A stretch of 64,000 nucleotides of DNA from Providencia alcalifaciens (GCF_020271745.1 NZ_CP084296.1:3844001-3908000); one strand, 5' to 3'; counted from the first letter of the stretch, positions 37,866 to 47,122 are shown. Program-made: numbers and translations. Notes: generated by a model from the sequence alone, not told the origin.

Positions 37866-38540
37866 ATGAATATTTTATTGGTAGAAGATGATCTTCATCT
37901 CGGCAAAGCGTTATGTCGTGGACTGGAATTAGCCGGATTTAATCCTTGCTGGGTCAGATTATTATCTGATGCTAAGCAGCAATTACAAACACGCAACTTT
38001 GATGTCATGCTATTAGACTTGGGATTACCTGATGGAGATGGTCAAGAGGAATTAATTTCATGGCGCCAATCTGGAGAATCGATACCGATTATTATTCTTA
38101 CCGCTCGCAATAAAATGGATAATTTAGTGACGAGTTTAGATTCTGGTGCCGATGACTTTTTAACAAAACCCTTTGAAATGCCAGAGTTGATTTCTCGCGT
38201 AAAAGCTATTAGCCGCCGTATAGCTGGGTTTTCATCTGAAATCTGGCAATTGGATAATCTGCAATTAAATCCGTTAAACCATCAAGTTACCTTGGATGGT
38301 CAATTATTATTACTCTCTGGTAAAGAATATCTATTGCTATATGAATTAATTAAAAATGCAGACAATGTCGTGCGAAAAACAGATTTAGAACAACGTTTAT
38401 TTGGCTTGGATGATGTGGAAAGTAACTCTCTCGAAGTTCACATTCATAATTTACGCCGCAAAATTGGTAAAGACAGAATTATTACTATCCGTGGCATCGG
38501 TTATTTACTAAAAAAAGAAGCACAATCTAGTGAAGATTAA
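37866..38540 (+). CDS. OmpR-family response regulator (QseB/PmrA-like)
   Basis: 224 residues: receiver domain (1-115) with acidic pocket E7/D8/D9, phospho-acceptor Asp51 in L-L-D-L-G-L-P and Lys in T-K-P-F, then a winged-helix DNA-binding domain ending in R-G-I-G-Y-L-L. The ATG at 37866 after AGAGG is preferred over an in-frame start at 37824. Best compared with QseB or PmrA; which one it corresponds to cannot be settled here. It overlaps the sensor gene by 11 bases. Confidence 0.9.
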   Translation: MNILLVEDDLHLGKALCRGLELAGFNPCWVRLLSDAKQQLQTRNFDVMLLDLGLPDGDGQEELISWRQSGESIPIIILTARNKMDNLVTSLDSGADDFLTKPFEMPELISRVKAISRRIAGFSSEIWQLDNLQLNPLNHQVTLDGQLLLLSGKEYLLLYELIKNADNVVRKTDLEQRLFGLDDVESNSLEVHIHNLRRKIGKDRIITIRGIGYLLKKEAQSSED

Positions 38541-39897
38541 ATCCTTTCTTGTCTACACATTTGGTATTCAGATTGGCGCAGTTATCTTTTTATGGCTGCT
38601 GCTAATGGGTTGGCTGCAATTTTTTTATCTCCCTGATCTGGTCGATGATGATGAATTTAACCAACAGCAGCAAATCGTCACACAGGGTATTGCTCGTACG
38701 CTAGGGACCGTTTCAGGCACCCCAGAATATTTTGATAAACTCGCGGTTATCCTGCAAAAAATGTACACCGATGTCATGGAAAACGGCATCGAAACTAGCT
38801 ATAAACCTTATATGGTTGTGCGGGATAATCGGGGACATGTATTATATCGCAATAGTGAAAAAATTTCGGACCCATCACTAAAATCTGTCGAGAAGCTTAC
38901 TGCCCAATATAAAGATTGGCATTTCACTTCTGCATGGGATGATGCCCATACCCTCGAAGTTGTGATTGCAGAATCGTATCTTGAGCGACGAAAGTTAATC
39001 GGTAATCCAGCCGAAGGCACTGCTATTCCTCTCGCCTTTATTTTGGGCATAATGTTAATCGCTATTTTGATCACGGCCTATTTTAGTATTCGTCCAATTA
39101 AGCAAGTTGCTAAAATTATTTCATCGCGTCAACCGGGAAATTTAACGCCGATTGATACCAAAGATATGTATAAAGAAACTCGTCCCATTATTTCTGCAAT
39201 TAACCAATTAATGGCGCGAGTAGATGCCACAAATTTACGCGAAAAACGTTTTATGGCGGATGCGGCTCATGAATTGCGGACTCCGATTGCAGCGGTGACC
39301 GCACAATTACATTTGTTAATGCATATCGATAATCCAAAAGAAAAAGCCGAGATTATTAATGATATGAAAGAGACATTAACGCGAGCCGCCTCATTATCTC
39401 ATCAATTAATTGATCTCGCACGTTTGGAAGCAGAAGATTTTGCTATTCGTAAAGAGCAAATTGATTTACCGATGTTAATCGGTAATCTCATTTCATCCCA
39501 TATTCCTTATGCACTCAATAAAAATATTGATGTGGAATTATCTAGCCCAGATTCCTTTTATGTCGAAACAGATAAGCTGGCGCTGAGTAATGTGTTCACT
39601 AATTTAATCGAAAATGCGATTAAATATTCACCAGAAAAAGCCAAAATAAAAGTGACACTGACAGATCTCACACCTTTTGGTGCCACCATTACAATTCAAG
39701 ATAATGGGCGAGGTATTCCAGAAGATAGTCGTGTACATCTATTTTCTCGCTTTTACCGAGTCCCCGGAACATTAGAAGCAGGGAGCGGCTTAGGGTTATC
39801 TATTGCCCATAATCTGGCATCAAAAATAGGTGCAACATTAAAAGTCACTGATGGATTAGAAAATAAAGGTATTGGATTTATTATTGATTTACCTTAA
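38530..39897 (+). CDS. Sensor histidine kinase of the QseC/PmrB type
   Basis: 455 residues. Two membrane helices (about 10-28 and 165-187) flank a periplasmic sensor of about 135 residues. HisKA has A-H-E-L-R-T-P-I with His247, and the ATP-binding domain has N-L-I-E-N-A-I-K-Y, D-N-G-R-G-I-P and G-S-G-L-G-L-S-I. The start is GTG inside the regulator gene. The periplasmic part has acidic D-D-D-E residues near the first helix, which could bind cations, but the signal is unknown. Confidence 0.9.
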   Translation: MKIKSFLVYTFGIQIGAVIFLWLLLMGWLQFFYLPDLVDDDEFNQQQQIVTQGIARTLGTVSGTPEYFDKLAVILQKMYTDVMENGIETSYKPYMVVRDNRGHVLYRNSEKISDPSLKSVEKLTAQYKDWHFTSAWDDAHTLEVVIAESYLERRKLIGNPAEGTAIPLAFILGIMLIAILITAYFSIRPIKQVAKIISSRQPGNLTPIDTKDMYKETRPIISAINQLMARVDATNLREKRFMADAAHELRTPIAAVTAQLHLLMHIDNPKEKAEIINDMKETLTRAASLSHQLIDLARLEAEDFAIRKEQIDLPMLIGNLISSHIPYALNKNIDVELSSPDSFYVETDKLALSNVFTNLIENAIKYSPEKAKIKVTLTDLTPFGATITIQDNGRGIPEDSRVHLFSRFYRVPGTLEAGSGLGLSIAHNLASKIGATLKVTDGLENKGIGFIIDLP

Positions 39898-39917
39898 TTA
39901 AGAAAATTATCGAGAAT

Positions 39918-39944
39918 AATACCATTATTTAAAATAATGGTATT
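39918..39944 (+). terminator. Hairpin after the sensor kinase gene
   Basis: AATACCATTATT and AATAATGGTATT form a perfect 12-bp stem with a 3-base loop, 20 bases after the stop. It lacks a T run, so it may act as a weak terminator or mRNA 3' stabiliser. Confidence 0.55.
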
Positions 39945-40060
39945 CAGTTAACATCCCTAGCGCTCAATAAACATTACAATTCTCTCTTACGTTAAATTAC
40001 TTAATTGTCATTAAATGACTTAATGCCAATTAAATTACTTAGCCATAAAAAGGGGCAATA

Positions 40061-40636
40061 ATGTCACAGGCGCTAATCATCATTGATCTTATTAACGATA
40101 TTGTGGGTAAAAATGGTTTATCCAATAGCAGTTATTCCCAAGTCAATTCCCGCAATATTATTGAAAAGGCGAATCAAGCCGCTAATTACGCAAGAAATCA
40201 GCGTATTCCTGTTATTTGGGTCAAAGTTGGCTTTAACGATAATTATCAAGATATCCCCGCGGGCTCCCCGTTTTTTTCACAAGCCAAACAGAAAGGCGCA
40301 TTAAAATTAAGCGGCTATGGCTGCCATTGGGTGGAAGATTTGGAAGTTCATATGCAAGACAGAGTGATCATTAAGAAAGGTGTTTCTGCATTTGCAGGCA
40401 ATAAGCTCCATCAATGGCTTAATGATAATGATATTACCCAGCTCTATTTTGGCGGAGTAAGTTCGCTGATGGCAATCCAAAGTAGCGTGAGACAAGCCCA
40501 TGATTTAGGCTATTTTTGTCATGTCCTCGAAGATGTGTGTGCCGCTGCAACCATTGAACTACACGAACAAAGCATGCAGGCACTGGCAGGCCTAGCCACG
40601 ATTTCATCCAGTAAGACGTTTATGCAAGGCAAATAA
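40061..40636 (+). CDS. Isochorismatase-superfamily protein lacking the usual catalytic cysteine
   Basis: 191 residues with the cysteine-hydrolase/isochorismatase fold: catalytic-type Asp in L-I-I-I-D-L-I-N-D and Lys in I-I-K-K-G-V-S-A-F. The third position, normally G-V-x-T-x-x-C-V, reads G-V-S-S-L-M-A-I, so Cys is replaced by Ala. Isochorismatases such as EntB also lack the Cys, so this may be an isochorismatase-type hydrolase or a non-hydrolytic relative. It stands alone with an AAAAGGGG ribosome-binding site. Confidence 0.82.
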   Translation: MSQALIIIDLINDIVGKNGLSNSSYSQVNSRNIIEKANQAANYARNQRIPVIWVKVGFNDNYQDIPAGSPFFSQAKQKGALKLSGYGCHWVEDLEVHMQDRVIIKKGVSAFAGNKLHQWLNDNDITQLYFGGVSSLMAIQSSVRQAHDLGYFCHVLEDVCAAATIELHEQSMQALAGLATISSSKTFMQGK

Positions 40637-40723
40637 CCGTCATGATGAGTATGTTGTAAACAATAATTTACAAGTCTCACCCCAAAAATTAGTTTAATCT
40701 TTAAAATATCTTTTAGTTGATTA

Positions 40724-40774
40724 TTGACTTTGATCAATAAAAAACTAGAATGCTCCTACGTGATCAAGATCACA
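40724..40774 (+). promoter_or_regulatory. Promoter with CRP-like site for the 23-residue ORF
   Basis: -35 TTGACT (40724-40729) and -10 TAGAAT (40746-40751) are 16 bases apart. TTGACTTTGATCAA at 40724-40737 also resembles an FNR box with one mismatch. CGTGATCAAGATCACA at 40759-40774 matches the CRP core TGTGA-N6-TCACA except for the first base; its position just downstream of the -10 would suit repression. Confidence 0.6.
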
Positions 40775-40794
40775 CATTAACATTCGGAGCGAAC

Positions 40795-40866
40795 ATGAAA
40801 AGCATCAAAGAATTTTTCGTTAACCTGCAAGAAGTTGTTGAATTACTGTCCAAGCGTTTTATGTAA
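40795..40866 (+). CDS. Candidate 23-residue small protein
   Basis: The ORF reads M-K-S-I-K-E-F-F-V-N-L-Q-E-V-V-E-L-L-S-K-R-F-M and would form an amphipathic helix. GGAG lies five bases before the ATG, an excellent ribosome-binding site. It has its own promoter and a strong terminator, giving a transcript of roughly 200 bases. That layout is typical of genuine small proteins and of dual-function small RNAs such as E. coli AzuCR. I recognise no homologue. Confidence 0.6.
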   Translation: MKSIKEFFVNLQEVVELLSKRFM

Positions 40867-40932
40867 TTTGTTTTAAACCATAGTCAATCAAACCTTTCAT
40901 TTACCTCATTCAAGTATTTGCAAATTTTTGCT

Positions 40933-40959
40933 AACGGCCTTTTTTAAGGCCGTTTTTTT
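40933..40959. terminator. Strong bidirectional terminator
   Basis: AACGGCCTT pairs with AAGGCCGTT around TTTT, followed by a T run on the + strand. It ends the small transcript and overlaps the stop codon of the minus-strand CigR-like gene. Confidence 0.88.
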
Positions 40960-41473
40960 ATTCAAATACGTTCTCAATAATTTCAGCGACCACTGCCGTT
41001 CCAATCGCCACCAAAATAAGATCTCTCCCACTCATTTTCCATTCATAGCCCTCATAGACTGGCAATTGATGAATAAATTTTGCTGGTAGCACTTTTTTTG
41101 CAATCCCTGGTGGTAACGGCTTGCCTCTTCTCACTTGTTTTGCGATGCCCGGCGGTAACCCTTTGTAGCCCGTAAGGCCATACTCAATGGCTAAAGGTCG
41201 AACATTCCCAAAATTCACACTAAAACTAATATTAGGTGAAATACGCAACGTTCCTTGAATACCCGAATTATCATTGTTCCATTGCTTCACTTTATAATGA
41301 TCATCATCTTTATTCTTATGGCTGTTGTTGCCTTTAAATTCTTTATTATTATGTTTATTGCCGTTTCCATGCCCGTTGTTACCATTTGGGTCAGAAAACG
41401 CAAATGGTGATGTCCCCATGAATGCTAAAAGAAGAACCAGTGGTAGACTGCTATTTTTCGTAGGCTTTTTCAT
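40958..41473 (-). CDS. CigR/RcnB-like secreted protein
   Basis: 171 residues. A signal peptide ends near A-F-S (about 27). A low-complexity region rich in Asn, His, Lys and Gly follows (about 29-65). The C-terminal half has two L-P-P-G-I-A-K repeats (R-R-G-K-P-L-P-P-G-I) and ends in D-L-I-L-V-A-I-G-T-A-V-V-A-E-I-I, which are the features of the CigR anti-virulence family and RcnB-like proteins. The role is unknown here; the His/Asn-rich part could bind metal. Confidence 0.75.
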   Translation of the reverse strand: MKKPTKNSSLPLVLLLAFMGTSPFAFSDPNGNNGHGNGNKHNNKEFKGNNSHKNKDDDHYKVKQWNNDNSGIQGTLRISPNISFSVNFGNVRPLAIEYGLTGYKGLPPGIAKQVRRGKPLPPGIAKKVLPAKFIHQLPVYEGYEWKMSGRDLILVAIGTAVVAEIIENVFE

Positions 41474-41648
41474 CCGTATTTCCTCATAAACATGATCGTC
41501 TGAGAGTATTCCTCAAATTATAGAGCATCAATCAGACTAACCGCCATTTTCCGTAATCTTATGTAAATATTCAGTATATTTCACAAACTTAAATCCTATT
41601 TGCTTATACTGGGTCGTCATTTATGGATAACGCAATAAAGGAGAATTT

Positions 41649-42899
41649 ATGCAGCAGCAACTGCTCGACTGGGCTCGCCAGTTTAATCAAGACTATGCCA
41701 CCCTCGCCTCTCTCTTAATGGTTCTTGGGCTGATACTGATTGTCGCCCTAATTTTGCATCTTTTTCTGCACAAAATATTGCTTCCCACCATTGAAAGAAG
41801 AGGATTAAAAGCGGGGTCCGGTTGGCAACATCAACTCACGCAATATAATCTTTTCAATCGAATTGCCTTTATTATTCAAGGTGTTGTTGTCAATATTCAA
41901 TCCACCTTATGGCTATCTTCTGGTTCAACACCACAAATGGTACTGAATGTAGCCTCTCAAGCATGGTGCTTACTGTTTGGCTTGCTGACTATTTATTCCA
42001 TTTTAGATATCACGCTGGGCGTATTACAACGTGCGGCAAAAACGGCACATCTCCCGCTCCGTGGTATTTTCCAAAGTATTAAGCTTATCGCCACTGTTTT
42101 GATTTCAATTATGATCATCGCGCTACTGATTGGTAAATCTCCATTGATTATCCTCAGTGGTTTAGGTGCGATGACAGCCGTCATGATGTTGGTGTTTAAA
42201 GATCCAATTATGGGTTTAGTCGCCGGTATTCAGCTCTCTGCGAATAACATGGTCAACATTGGTGATTGGCTTGAAATGCCGAAATACGGTGCAGATGGCG
42301 CAGTAATTGATATTGGGTTGACCACAGTTAAAGTTCGAAATTGGGATAATACTGTCACCACCATTCCAACTTATGCACTGATTTCAGATTCATTTAAAAA
42401 CTGGAAAGGAATGACTGAATCAGGTGGGCGCCGTATCAAGCGCAGCCTACGTATCGATGCCAATAGTATTCATTTCTTAAAGCCTGAAGAAGTGAGCAAC
42501 TTTGAAAAAGCCAACTTATTAGAGCCTTACATCGGGAAAAAAGTCTCTGAAATTCAGGTCTACAACTCTGCGTTACCAGAGGATAAAGCGACGCCACTCA
42601 ACCAGCGACGCCTCACAAATATCGGGACATTTCGCGCCTATATTGAAGCGTATCTGCGTGCTCACCCACAGATCCATAAAAATATGACCATAATGGTTCG
42701 TCAACTGGAGTCAGACTCAAACGGCATCCCAATTGAGATTTACGCATTTACCAACACGACAGTGTGGTTAGAATATGAACGTATCCAATCAGATATTTTT
42801 GACCATATTTTTTCCATTTTGCCGCAGTTCAACTTATCCGTACATCAATCACCTACCGGTAATGATGTTCGATTCTTAGGTCGTTCAACGAATCAATAA
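41649..42899 (+). CDS. mscM: Miniconductance mechanosensitive channel YbdG/MscM
   Basis: 416 residues, like E. coli YbdG (415). Five membrane helices fill the first 175 residues; the pore-lining part and MscS beta domain follow (G-D-W-L-E-M-P-K-Y-G-A-D-G-x-V, T-V-K-V-R-N-W-D-N-T). A family-typical insertion and C-terminal domain are present. It releases solutes on hypo-osmotic shock and confers part of the MscM conductance in E. coli. Start follows AAAGGAG. Confidence 0.92.
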   Translation: MQQQLLDWARQFNQDYATLASLLMVLGLILIVALILHLFLHKILLPTIERRGLKAGSGWQHQLTQYNLFNRIAFIIQGVVVNIQSTLWLSSGSTPQMVLNVASQAWCLLFGLLTIYSILDITLGVLQRAAKTAHLPLRGIFQSIKLIATVLISIMIIALLIGKSPLIILSGLGAMTAVMMLVFKDPIMGLVAGIQLSANNMVNIGDWLEMPKYGADGAVIDIGLTTVKVRNWDNTVTTIPTYALISDSFKNWKGMTESGGRRIKRSLRIDANSIHFLKPEEVSNFEKANLLEPYIGKKVSEIQVYNSALPEDKATPLNQRRLTNIGTFRAYIEAYLRAHPQIHKNMTIMVRQLESDSNGIPIEIYAFTNTTVWLEYERIQSDIFDHIFSILPQFNLSVHQSPTGNDVRFLGRSTNQ

Positions 42900-42958
42900 C
42901 TCATCATAGGTAACTTATAAATACTACTTAATGATTAGCGAACATGACCAACCTACCT

Positions 42959-42976
42959 AGAGGGGGAAACCCCTCT
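42959..42976 (+). terminator. Hairpin after mscM
   Basis: AGAGGGG and CCCCTCT form a 7-bp stem closed by a GAAA tetraloop. It lies 60 bases after the stop and lacks a long T run. Confidence 0.5.
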
Positions 42977-43123
42977 TATAGCCACCGATCCTACCCCATC
43001 ATTATATAATTTTTAATATAACGATTGATAATAAAAACAGAACAAAACGGATATCCCTGATAAGAAAACTCCTTATAAATTAAATAAATAAAAATATCCG
43101 CCCTGGTTTTATCAAAGATATTG

Positions 43124-43172
43124 TTGATGCATATCATGTTAGTGAGTGGGTATTTTTCCTAACATATTGAAC
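43124..43172 (+). promoter_or_regulatory. FNR-dependent class II promoter of the dms operon
   Basis: TTGAT-GCAT-ATCAT (43124-43137) differs from the FNR consensus at one base. TAACAT at 43160-43165 is a -10 placed so that the start would be near 43172, putting the FNR site at about -41.5, the classic activating position. No good -35 is present, as expected. Confidence 0.75.
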
Positions 43173-43207
43173 ATACCTAATACGTTATTTACATATAGGC
43201 AATGTCA

Positions 43208-45637
43208 ATGCATAAAAATAAAACAAATACTCATTTCGCAGAACTGAGCAGGAGGGAGTTTCTTCAGACCTCCGCAACCGTAGCGGGTGCAGCCGCCGTT
43301 GCAGGTTCAATCACTCTGCCTTTTGCTGCTCAAGCAAAAACACCAGCAATCATGCCCGATGAAGTCAGCGAAAAAATCAGCTACAGCGCTTGTTTAGTCA
43401 ACTGCGGTAGCCGCTGCCCTCTTAAAGTTCATGTGAAAGATGGCGTTATCAGCCGTATTTCCAATGAAACCATGTATGACGATTCAACACTGGGAGAGCA
43501 TCAGATTCGCCCTTGTCTACGTGGTCGTTCCGTTCGCTGGAAAACTTATAATCCAGACCGTTTAAAATACCCTATGGTACGTGTGGGTAAACGTGGTGAA
43601 GGTAAGTTCAAAAAAATTAGCTGGGATGAAGCCACCACTATCATTGCTGAAAAACTGAAATACACCATCGATAAATACGGCAACGATGCCATTTATTACC
43701 AATATGGTTCCGGTTCAACGGGGGCCAACTTGCATGGTCGTGCTGCCTGTAAGCGTCTTTTAAGTTTAACGGGTGGATTTTTAGGTGACTACGGGACTTA
43801 TTCTTACGCGCAGTTAATGGAAATCACGCCATATGTTTATGGCAGTGTGGAAGAATCTTATTTAACTGAAATCCAAAACTCCGATCTCGTCGTGATGTTC
43901 GGTCATAACTTGGCTGAAACCCGTATGTCGGGCGGTGGTCAGTTCTATGAAACACTCAATGCGCTCGATAAGAGCAAAGCAAAAGTGATCATTATCGACC
44001 CACGCCGTACCGATAGCGTAACAACGTTAGGGGCTGAGTGGATCCCTATCTATCCAGGCACTGACGCTGCATTAGTGGCCGCTCTGGGTTATGTGATGAT
44101 CCAAGAAGGCTTAACCGATGAAGAATTCCTGAAAAATTATTGTGTGGGCTGGGATGAATCAACCCTGCCAGCTTCAGCACCACGTAATGCCTCTTACAAA
44201 GATTACATCTTGGGCAATGGTCCTGATGGGATTGCTAAAACCCCTGAGTGGGCGAGCAAGTTAACGGGTATTTCGGTTTCACGTATCATTCAGTTAGCCC
44301 GTGAAATTGGTAACGCTCAACGTGCTTGGATCTCACAAGGCTGGGGCTTACAACGTACCGAAAATGGTGAGCAAGCATGTCGCTCCATCATGATGCTGCC
44401 TATTATGTCAGGTAATATCGGTCGTTCAGGGACTAACACTGGTTTATGGGGTAACAGTTTTGCCTATCCAGTGGCTGGATTTGGCTTACCAAACCCAGTG
44501 AAAGCGTTGATCCCTACCTACATGTGGTCAGAAGCAATTGTGCGCGGTAAAGAGTTAACCGCAGAAAATGGCGGGATCAAAGGCGTTGATAAGCTGAATA
44601 ATGACATCAAATTTATGTGGTGTTATTCCAGTAATGTTATCGGAAACCAGCATGGTGATTTGAATAAAACCCATGAAATTCTGTCTGATGAATCAAAATG
44701 TGAGTTTATCCTTGTTTGGGATAACCACGATACCCCATCGGCAAAATATGCCGATTTACTGCTGCCGGATGTGACCACCGTTGAAACAAACGACCTGATC
44801 AATAACTCCTATGCAAGTGGAGCTTATCACTACCTGGTACGTCTACAAAATGCCATTGAACCACTGTGGGAAAACCGTCCAAACTACGATGTGTTAGCCG
44901 AGATTGCAGAGAAAATGGGCGTGAAAGATCAGTTCACTGAAGGTCGCACCTACGCAGAATGGATTGAGTTTTGCTACAACAAAACCCGTGAAAAAATGCC
45001 TCATTTGCCAGAATTTAGTGAGACCGATGGCGCGGGGATCATCGATCGTAAGTTCCTCAATAGTGCTGAAAACGTGGCACTGAAAAGCTTCCGTGATGAC
45101 CCAGTGAATAATCCACTGAAAACCCCATCCGGCAAAATTGAAATTTACTCCGAAAAACTGGCTGAGCGCGTGAAAAACTGGGAACTTCCAGAAGGTCAGC
45201 GTATTCCGGCTATTCCTGAATATTGTGTGAATAAAGAAGGTGTTGAAGCACAAGCTGCACAGAAAAAACACTCTTTATTAATGACAGGCTTCCACGATAA
45301 GGGCCATGTTCATTCAACCTATTACAACGTGGCTATGCTACGTGAGGCGATTCCTCATCAATTCTGGTTAAACCCAATTGATGCACAAGAACGTGGTTTG
45401 AAGAACGGCGACTTAGCTGAAATCTTCAATGATCGCGGGCGTATTCAGATTAAAGTCAAAGTGACTGAGCGCGTCTTACCCGGTGTGATTGCGGTTCCTC
45501 AAGGTGCATGGCGCACATTGAATACCGAAGGTTTAGATGTTGGTGGTTGTATCAACACCCTAACCTCCCATGTCCCTTCTCCACTGGCGAAAGGCACACC
45601 ACAACATACTAACCTTGTTGAAGTCAAACGCGCTTAA
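43208..45637 (+). CDS. dmsA: DMSO/S-oxide reductase catalytic subunit DmsA (molybdenum enzyme)
   Basis: 809 residues. The twin-arginine signal S-R-R-E-F-L-Q is near residue 16, with cleavage after A-Q-A. The first domain has the [4Fe-4S] pattern C-x3-C-x3-C and a later R-P-C-L-R-G. The molybdopterin-dinucleotide domain closes the chain. An ATG at 43202 is only two bases from AGG while 43208 has eight-base spacing, so 43208 is used. DmsA reduces dimethyl sulfoxide or other N/S-oxides in anaerobic respiration. YnfE/F-type paralogues cannot be excluded. Confidence 0.9.
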   Translation: MHKNKTNTHFAELSRREFLQTSATVAGAAAVAGSITLPFAAQAKTPAIMPDEVSEKISYSACLVNCGSRCPLKVHVKDGVISRISNETMYDDSTLGEHQIRPCLRGRSVRWKTYNPDRLKYPMVRVGKRGEGKFKKISWDEATTIIAEKLKYTIDKYGNDAIYYQYGSGSTGANLHGRAACKRLLSLTGGFLGDYGTYSYAQLMEITPYVYGSVEESYLTEIQNSDLVVMFGHNLAETRMSGGGQFYETLNALDKSKAKVIIIDPRRTDSVTTLGAEWIPIYPGTDAALVAALGYVMIQEGLTDEEFLKNYCVGWDESTLPASAPRNASYKDYILGNGPDGIAKTPEWASKLTGISVSRIIQLAREIGNAQRAWISQGWGLQRTENGEQACRSIMMLPIMSGNIGRSGTNTGLWGNSFAYPVAGFGLPNPVKALIPTYMWSEAIVRGKELTAENGGIKGVDKLNNDIKFMWCYSSNVIGNQHGDLNKTHEILSDESKCEFILVWDNHDTPSAKYADLLLPDVTTVETNDLINNSYASGAYHYLVRLQNAIEPLWENRPNYDVLAEIAEKMGVKDQFTEGRTYAEWIEFCYNKTREKMPHLPEFSETDGAGIIDRKFLNSAENVALKSFRDDPVNNPLKTPSGKIEIYSEKLAERVKNWELPEGQRIPAIPEYCVNKEGVEAQAAQKKHSLLMTGFHDKGHVHSTYYNVAMLREAIPHQFWLNPIDAQERGLKNGDLAEIFNDRGRIQIKVKVTERVLPGVIAVPQGAWRTLNTEGLDVGGCINTLTSHVPSPLAKGTPQHTNLVEVKRA

Positions 45638-45648
45638 GGAGTTAATTG

Positions 45649-46266
45649 ATGAAACAGTATGGCTTTTATTTTGACTCCACAAAATGCACTGGCTGTAAAA
45701 CCTGTCAGGTCAGTTGTAAGGACGAAAAAGATTTAGACTTAGGTCCTAAATTCCGCCGAGTATATGAATTCGGTGGCGGTAGTTGGCAGAAGCAAGACGG
45801 TATTTGGCAACAAAACGTCTATAGCTACTATCTGTCTATTTCGTGTAACCACTGTTCGAACCCAACTTGCGTAGAAGGTTGCCCAACTGGCGCAATGCAC
45901 AAACGCAGTGAAGATGGTTTAGTGGTTGTTGACCAGTCTATCTGTGTAGGTTGTCGTTACTGTGAACTGCGTTGCCCATATGGTGCACCACAGTTTGACG
46001 AAAAGAAAAAACTGATGAGCAAATGCGATGGCTGTTATGAACGTGTCGCAAAAGGAATGAAGCCGGTTTGTGTAGAGTCTTGCCCGCAGCGCGCTTTAGA
46101 TTTCGATGACATTACCGTTTTACGTGAGTTACACGGTACGGAGTGCGGCATTGCACCAATGCCAGATCCAAGCCTGACTAACCCGAATATCGTCATCAAG
46201 CCACACAAAGATGCTAAGCCATCGGGTGATAAAAGTGGCGAATTGAAAAACCCTGCGGAGGTCTAA
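45649..46266 (+). CDS. dmsB: DmsB, iron-sulfur electron-transfer subunit
   Basis: 205 residues with four ferredoxin-type cysteine clusters (C-x2-C-x2-C-x3-C patterns at about 14-24, 67-79, 99-109 and 126-145). It carries electrons from DmsC to DmsA. AAGGAG precedes the ATG; an in-frame TTG three bases earlier is not needed. It is 11 bases after dmsA. Confidence 0.95.
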   Translation: MKQYGFYFDSTKCTGCKTCQVSCKDEKDLDLGPKFRRVYEFGGGSWQKQDGIWQQNVYSYYLSISCNHCSNPTCVEGCPTGAMHKRSEDGLVVVDQSICVGCRYCELRCPYGAPQFDEKKKLMSKCDGCYERVAKGMKPVCVESCPQRALDFDDITVLRELHGTECGIAPMPDPSLTNPNIVIKPHKDAKPSGDKSGELKNPAEV

Positions 46267-46267
46267 T

Positions 46268-47044
46268 ATGCATGAGTTACCACTGGTTTTCTTTACTGTC
46301 TTAGGGCAATCCGCGGCGGGTTTATTTCTGTTAGCTTATATTGCGAAAAAAATGGGTTCAATCGACGATAAGCAGCTGAAAACAGCCAATATTATCGGAT
46401 TTATCATTGTGATGATTGGCTTGGGTATTGGCGCACTGCACGTCGGCCAACCACTGCGTTTCTTCAATATGTTGTTGGGCGTGGGTCGCTCACCAATGAG
46501 TAATGAAGCGTTCTTAAGTGGCGTGTTTGTGGGTTGTGCTGCCGCTACACTGTTTTTCACCCACTTTGTTAAACAAGCAGCTCTGCGTGAGTTGTCTAAC
46601 ATTGCGGCGGTGATTTCAGGGTTAGCGTTCGTTTGGTCAATTCCGCAGGTGTATAACATTGCGACAATTGCTAACTGGGATACCCAATTTACCACGCTGC
46701 AAATGTGGACAACCCTGTTTGTGGGCGGTGGCGCACTTGCGATGGCAATCGGCGCTCGTGGTTTAGGGTTAACAGCGTTTTTAGTCGGTACCTTTGCGAT
46801 TTTTGCCAGCCGTGCCAGCTACCAAGCATTTTTAAGCGAAACAGCACCCGTATTAAGTACAGAGCAGACAGGCTTTTGGGGCTTCCAAGTGATTGTATTA
46901 GCGATTGCCTTAGCCGCATTCGTTGGATTTGCTATCAAGCAGCGTTCACCAAAAATCCCATTACTGACCTGTGCAGCTGCCGTATTACTCGCAGAACTGT
47001 CTGGTCGTATTGCCTTTTATAACCTGTGGCAAATCACCATGTAA
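46268..47044 (+). CDS. dmsC: DmsC, membrane anchor and menaquinol oxidase subunit
   Basis: 258 residues with eight hydrophobic helices and the family start M-H-E-L-P-L-V-F-F-T. The conserved P-L-R-F-F-N-M-L segment is at about 57-64. It oxidises menaquinol and passes electrons to DmsB. It starts one base after the dmsB stop. Confidence 0.94.
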   Translation: MHELPLVFFTVLGQSAAGLFLLAYIAKKMGSIDDKQLKTANIIGFIIVMIGLGIGALHVGQPLRFFNMLLGVGRSPMSNEAFLSGVFVGCAAATLFFTHFVKQAALRELSNIAAVISGLAFVWSIPQVYNIATIANWDTQFTTLQMWTTLFVGGGALAMAIGARGLGLTAFLVGTFAIFASRASYQAFLSETAPVLSTEQTGFWGFQVIVLAIALAAFVGFAIKQRSPKIPLLTCAAAVLLAELSGRIAFYNLWQITM

Positions 47045-47094
47045 GGTGCTATAACCGCAGATTATGGTTAGCAGTATAAGATAAATAATAATAT

Positions 47095-47122
47095 AAGAGC
47101 CTGAATTCAGGCTCTTTGTTTT
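47095..47122 (+). terminator. Terminator of dmsABC
   Basis: A perfect inverted repeat AGAGCCTGAATTCAGGCTCT with flanking A-T pairs is followed by TTGTTTT. Some read-through may supply the chaperone gene. Confidence 0.85.

Noticed and set aside
40724..40737. FNR box before the 23-residue ORF as an activating site
   Set aside because: It coincides with the -35 hexamer and is not at -41.5 relative to the -10, so classic FNR activation is unlikely; kept only as a possible site.
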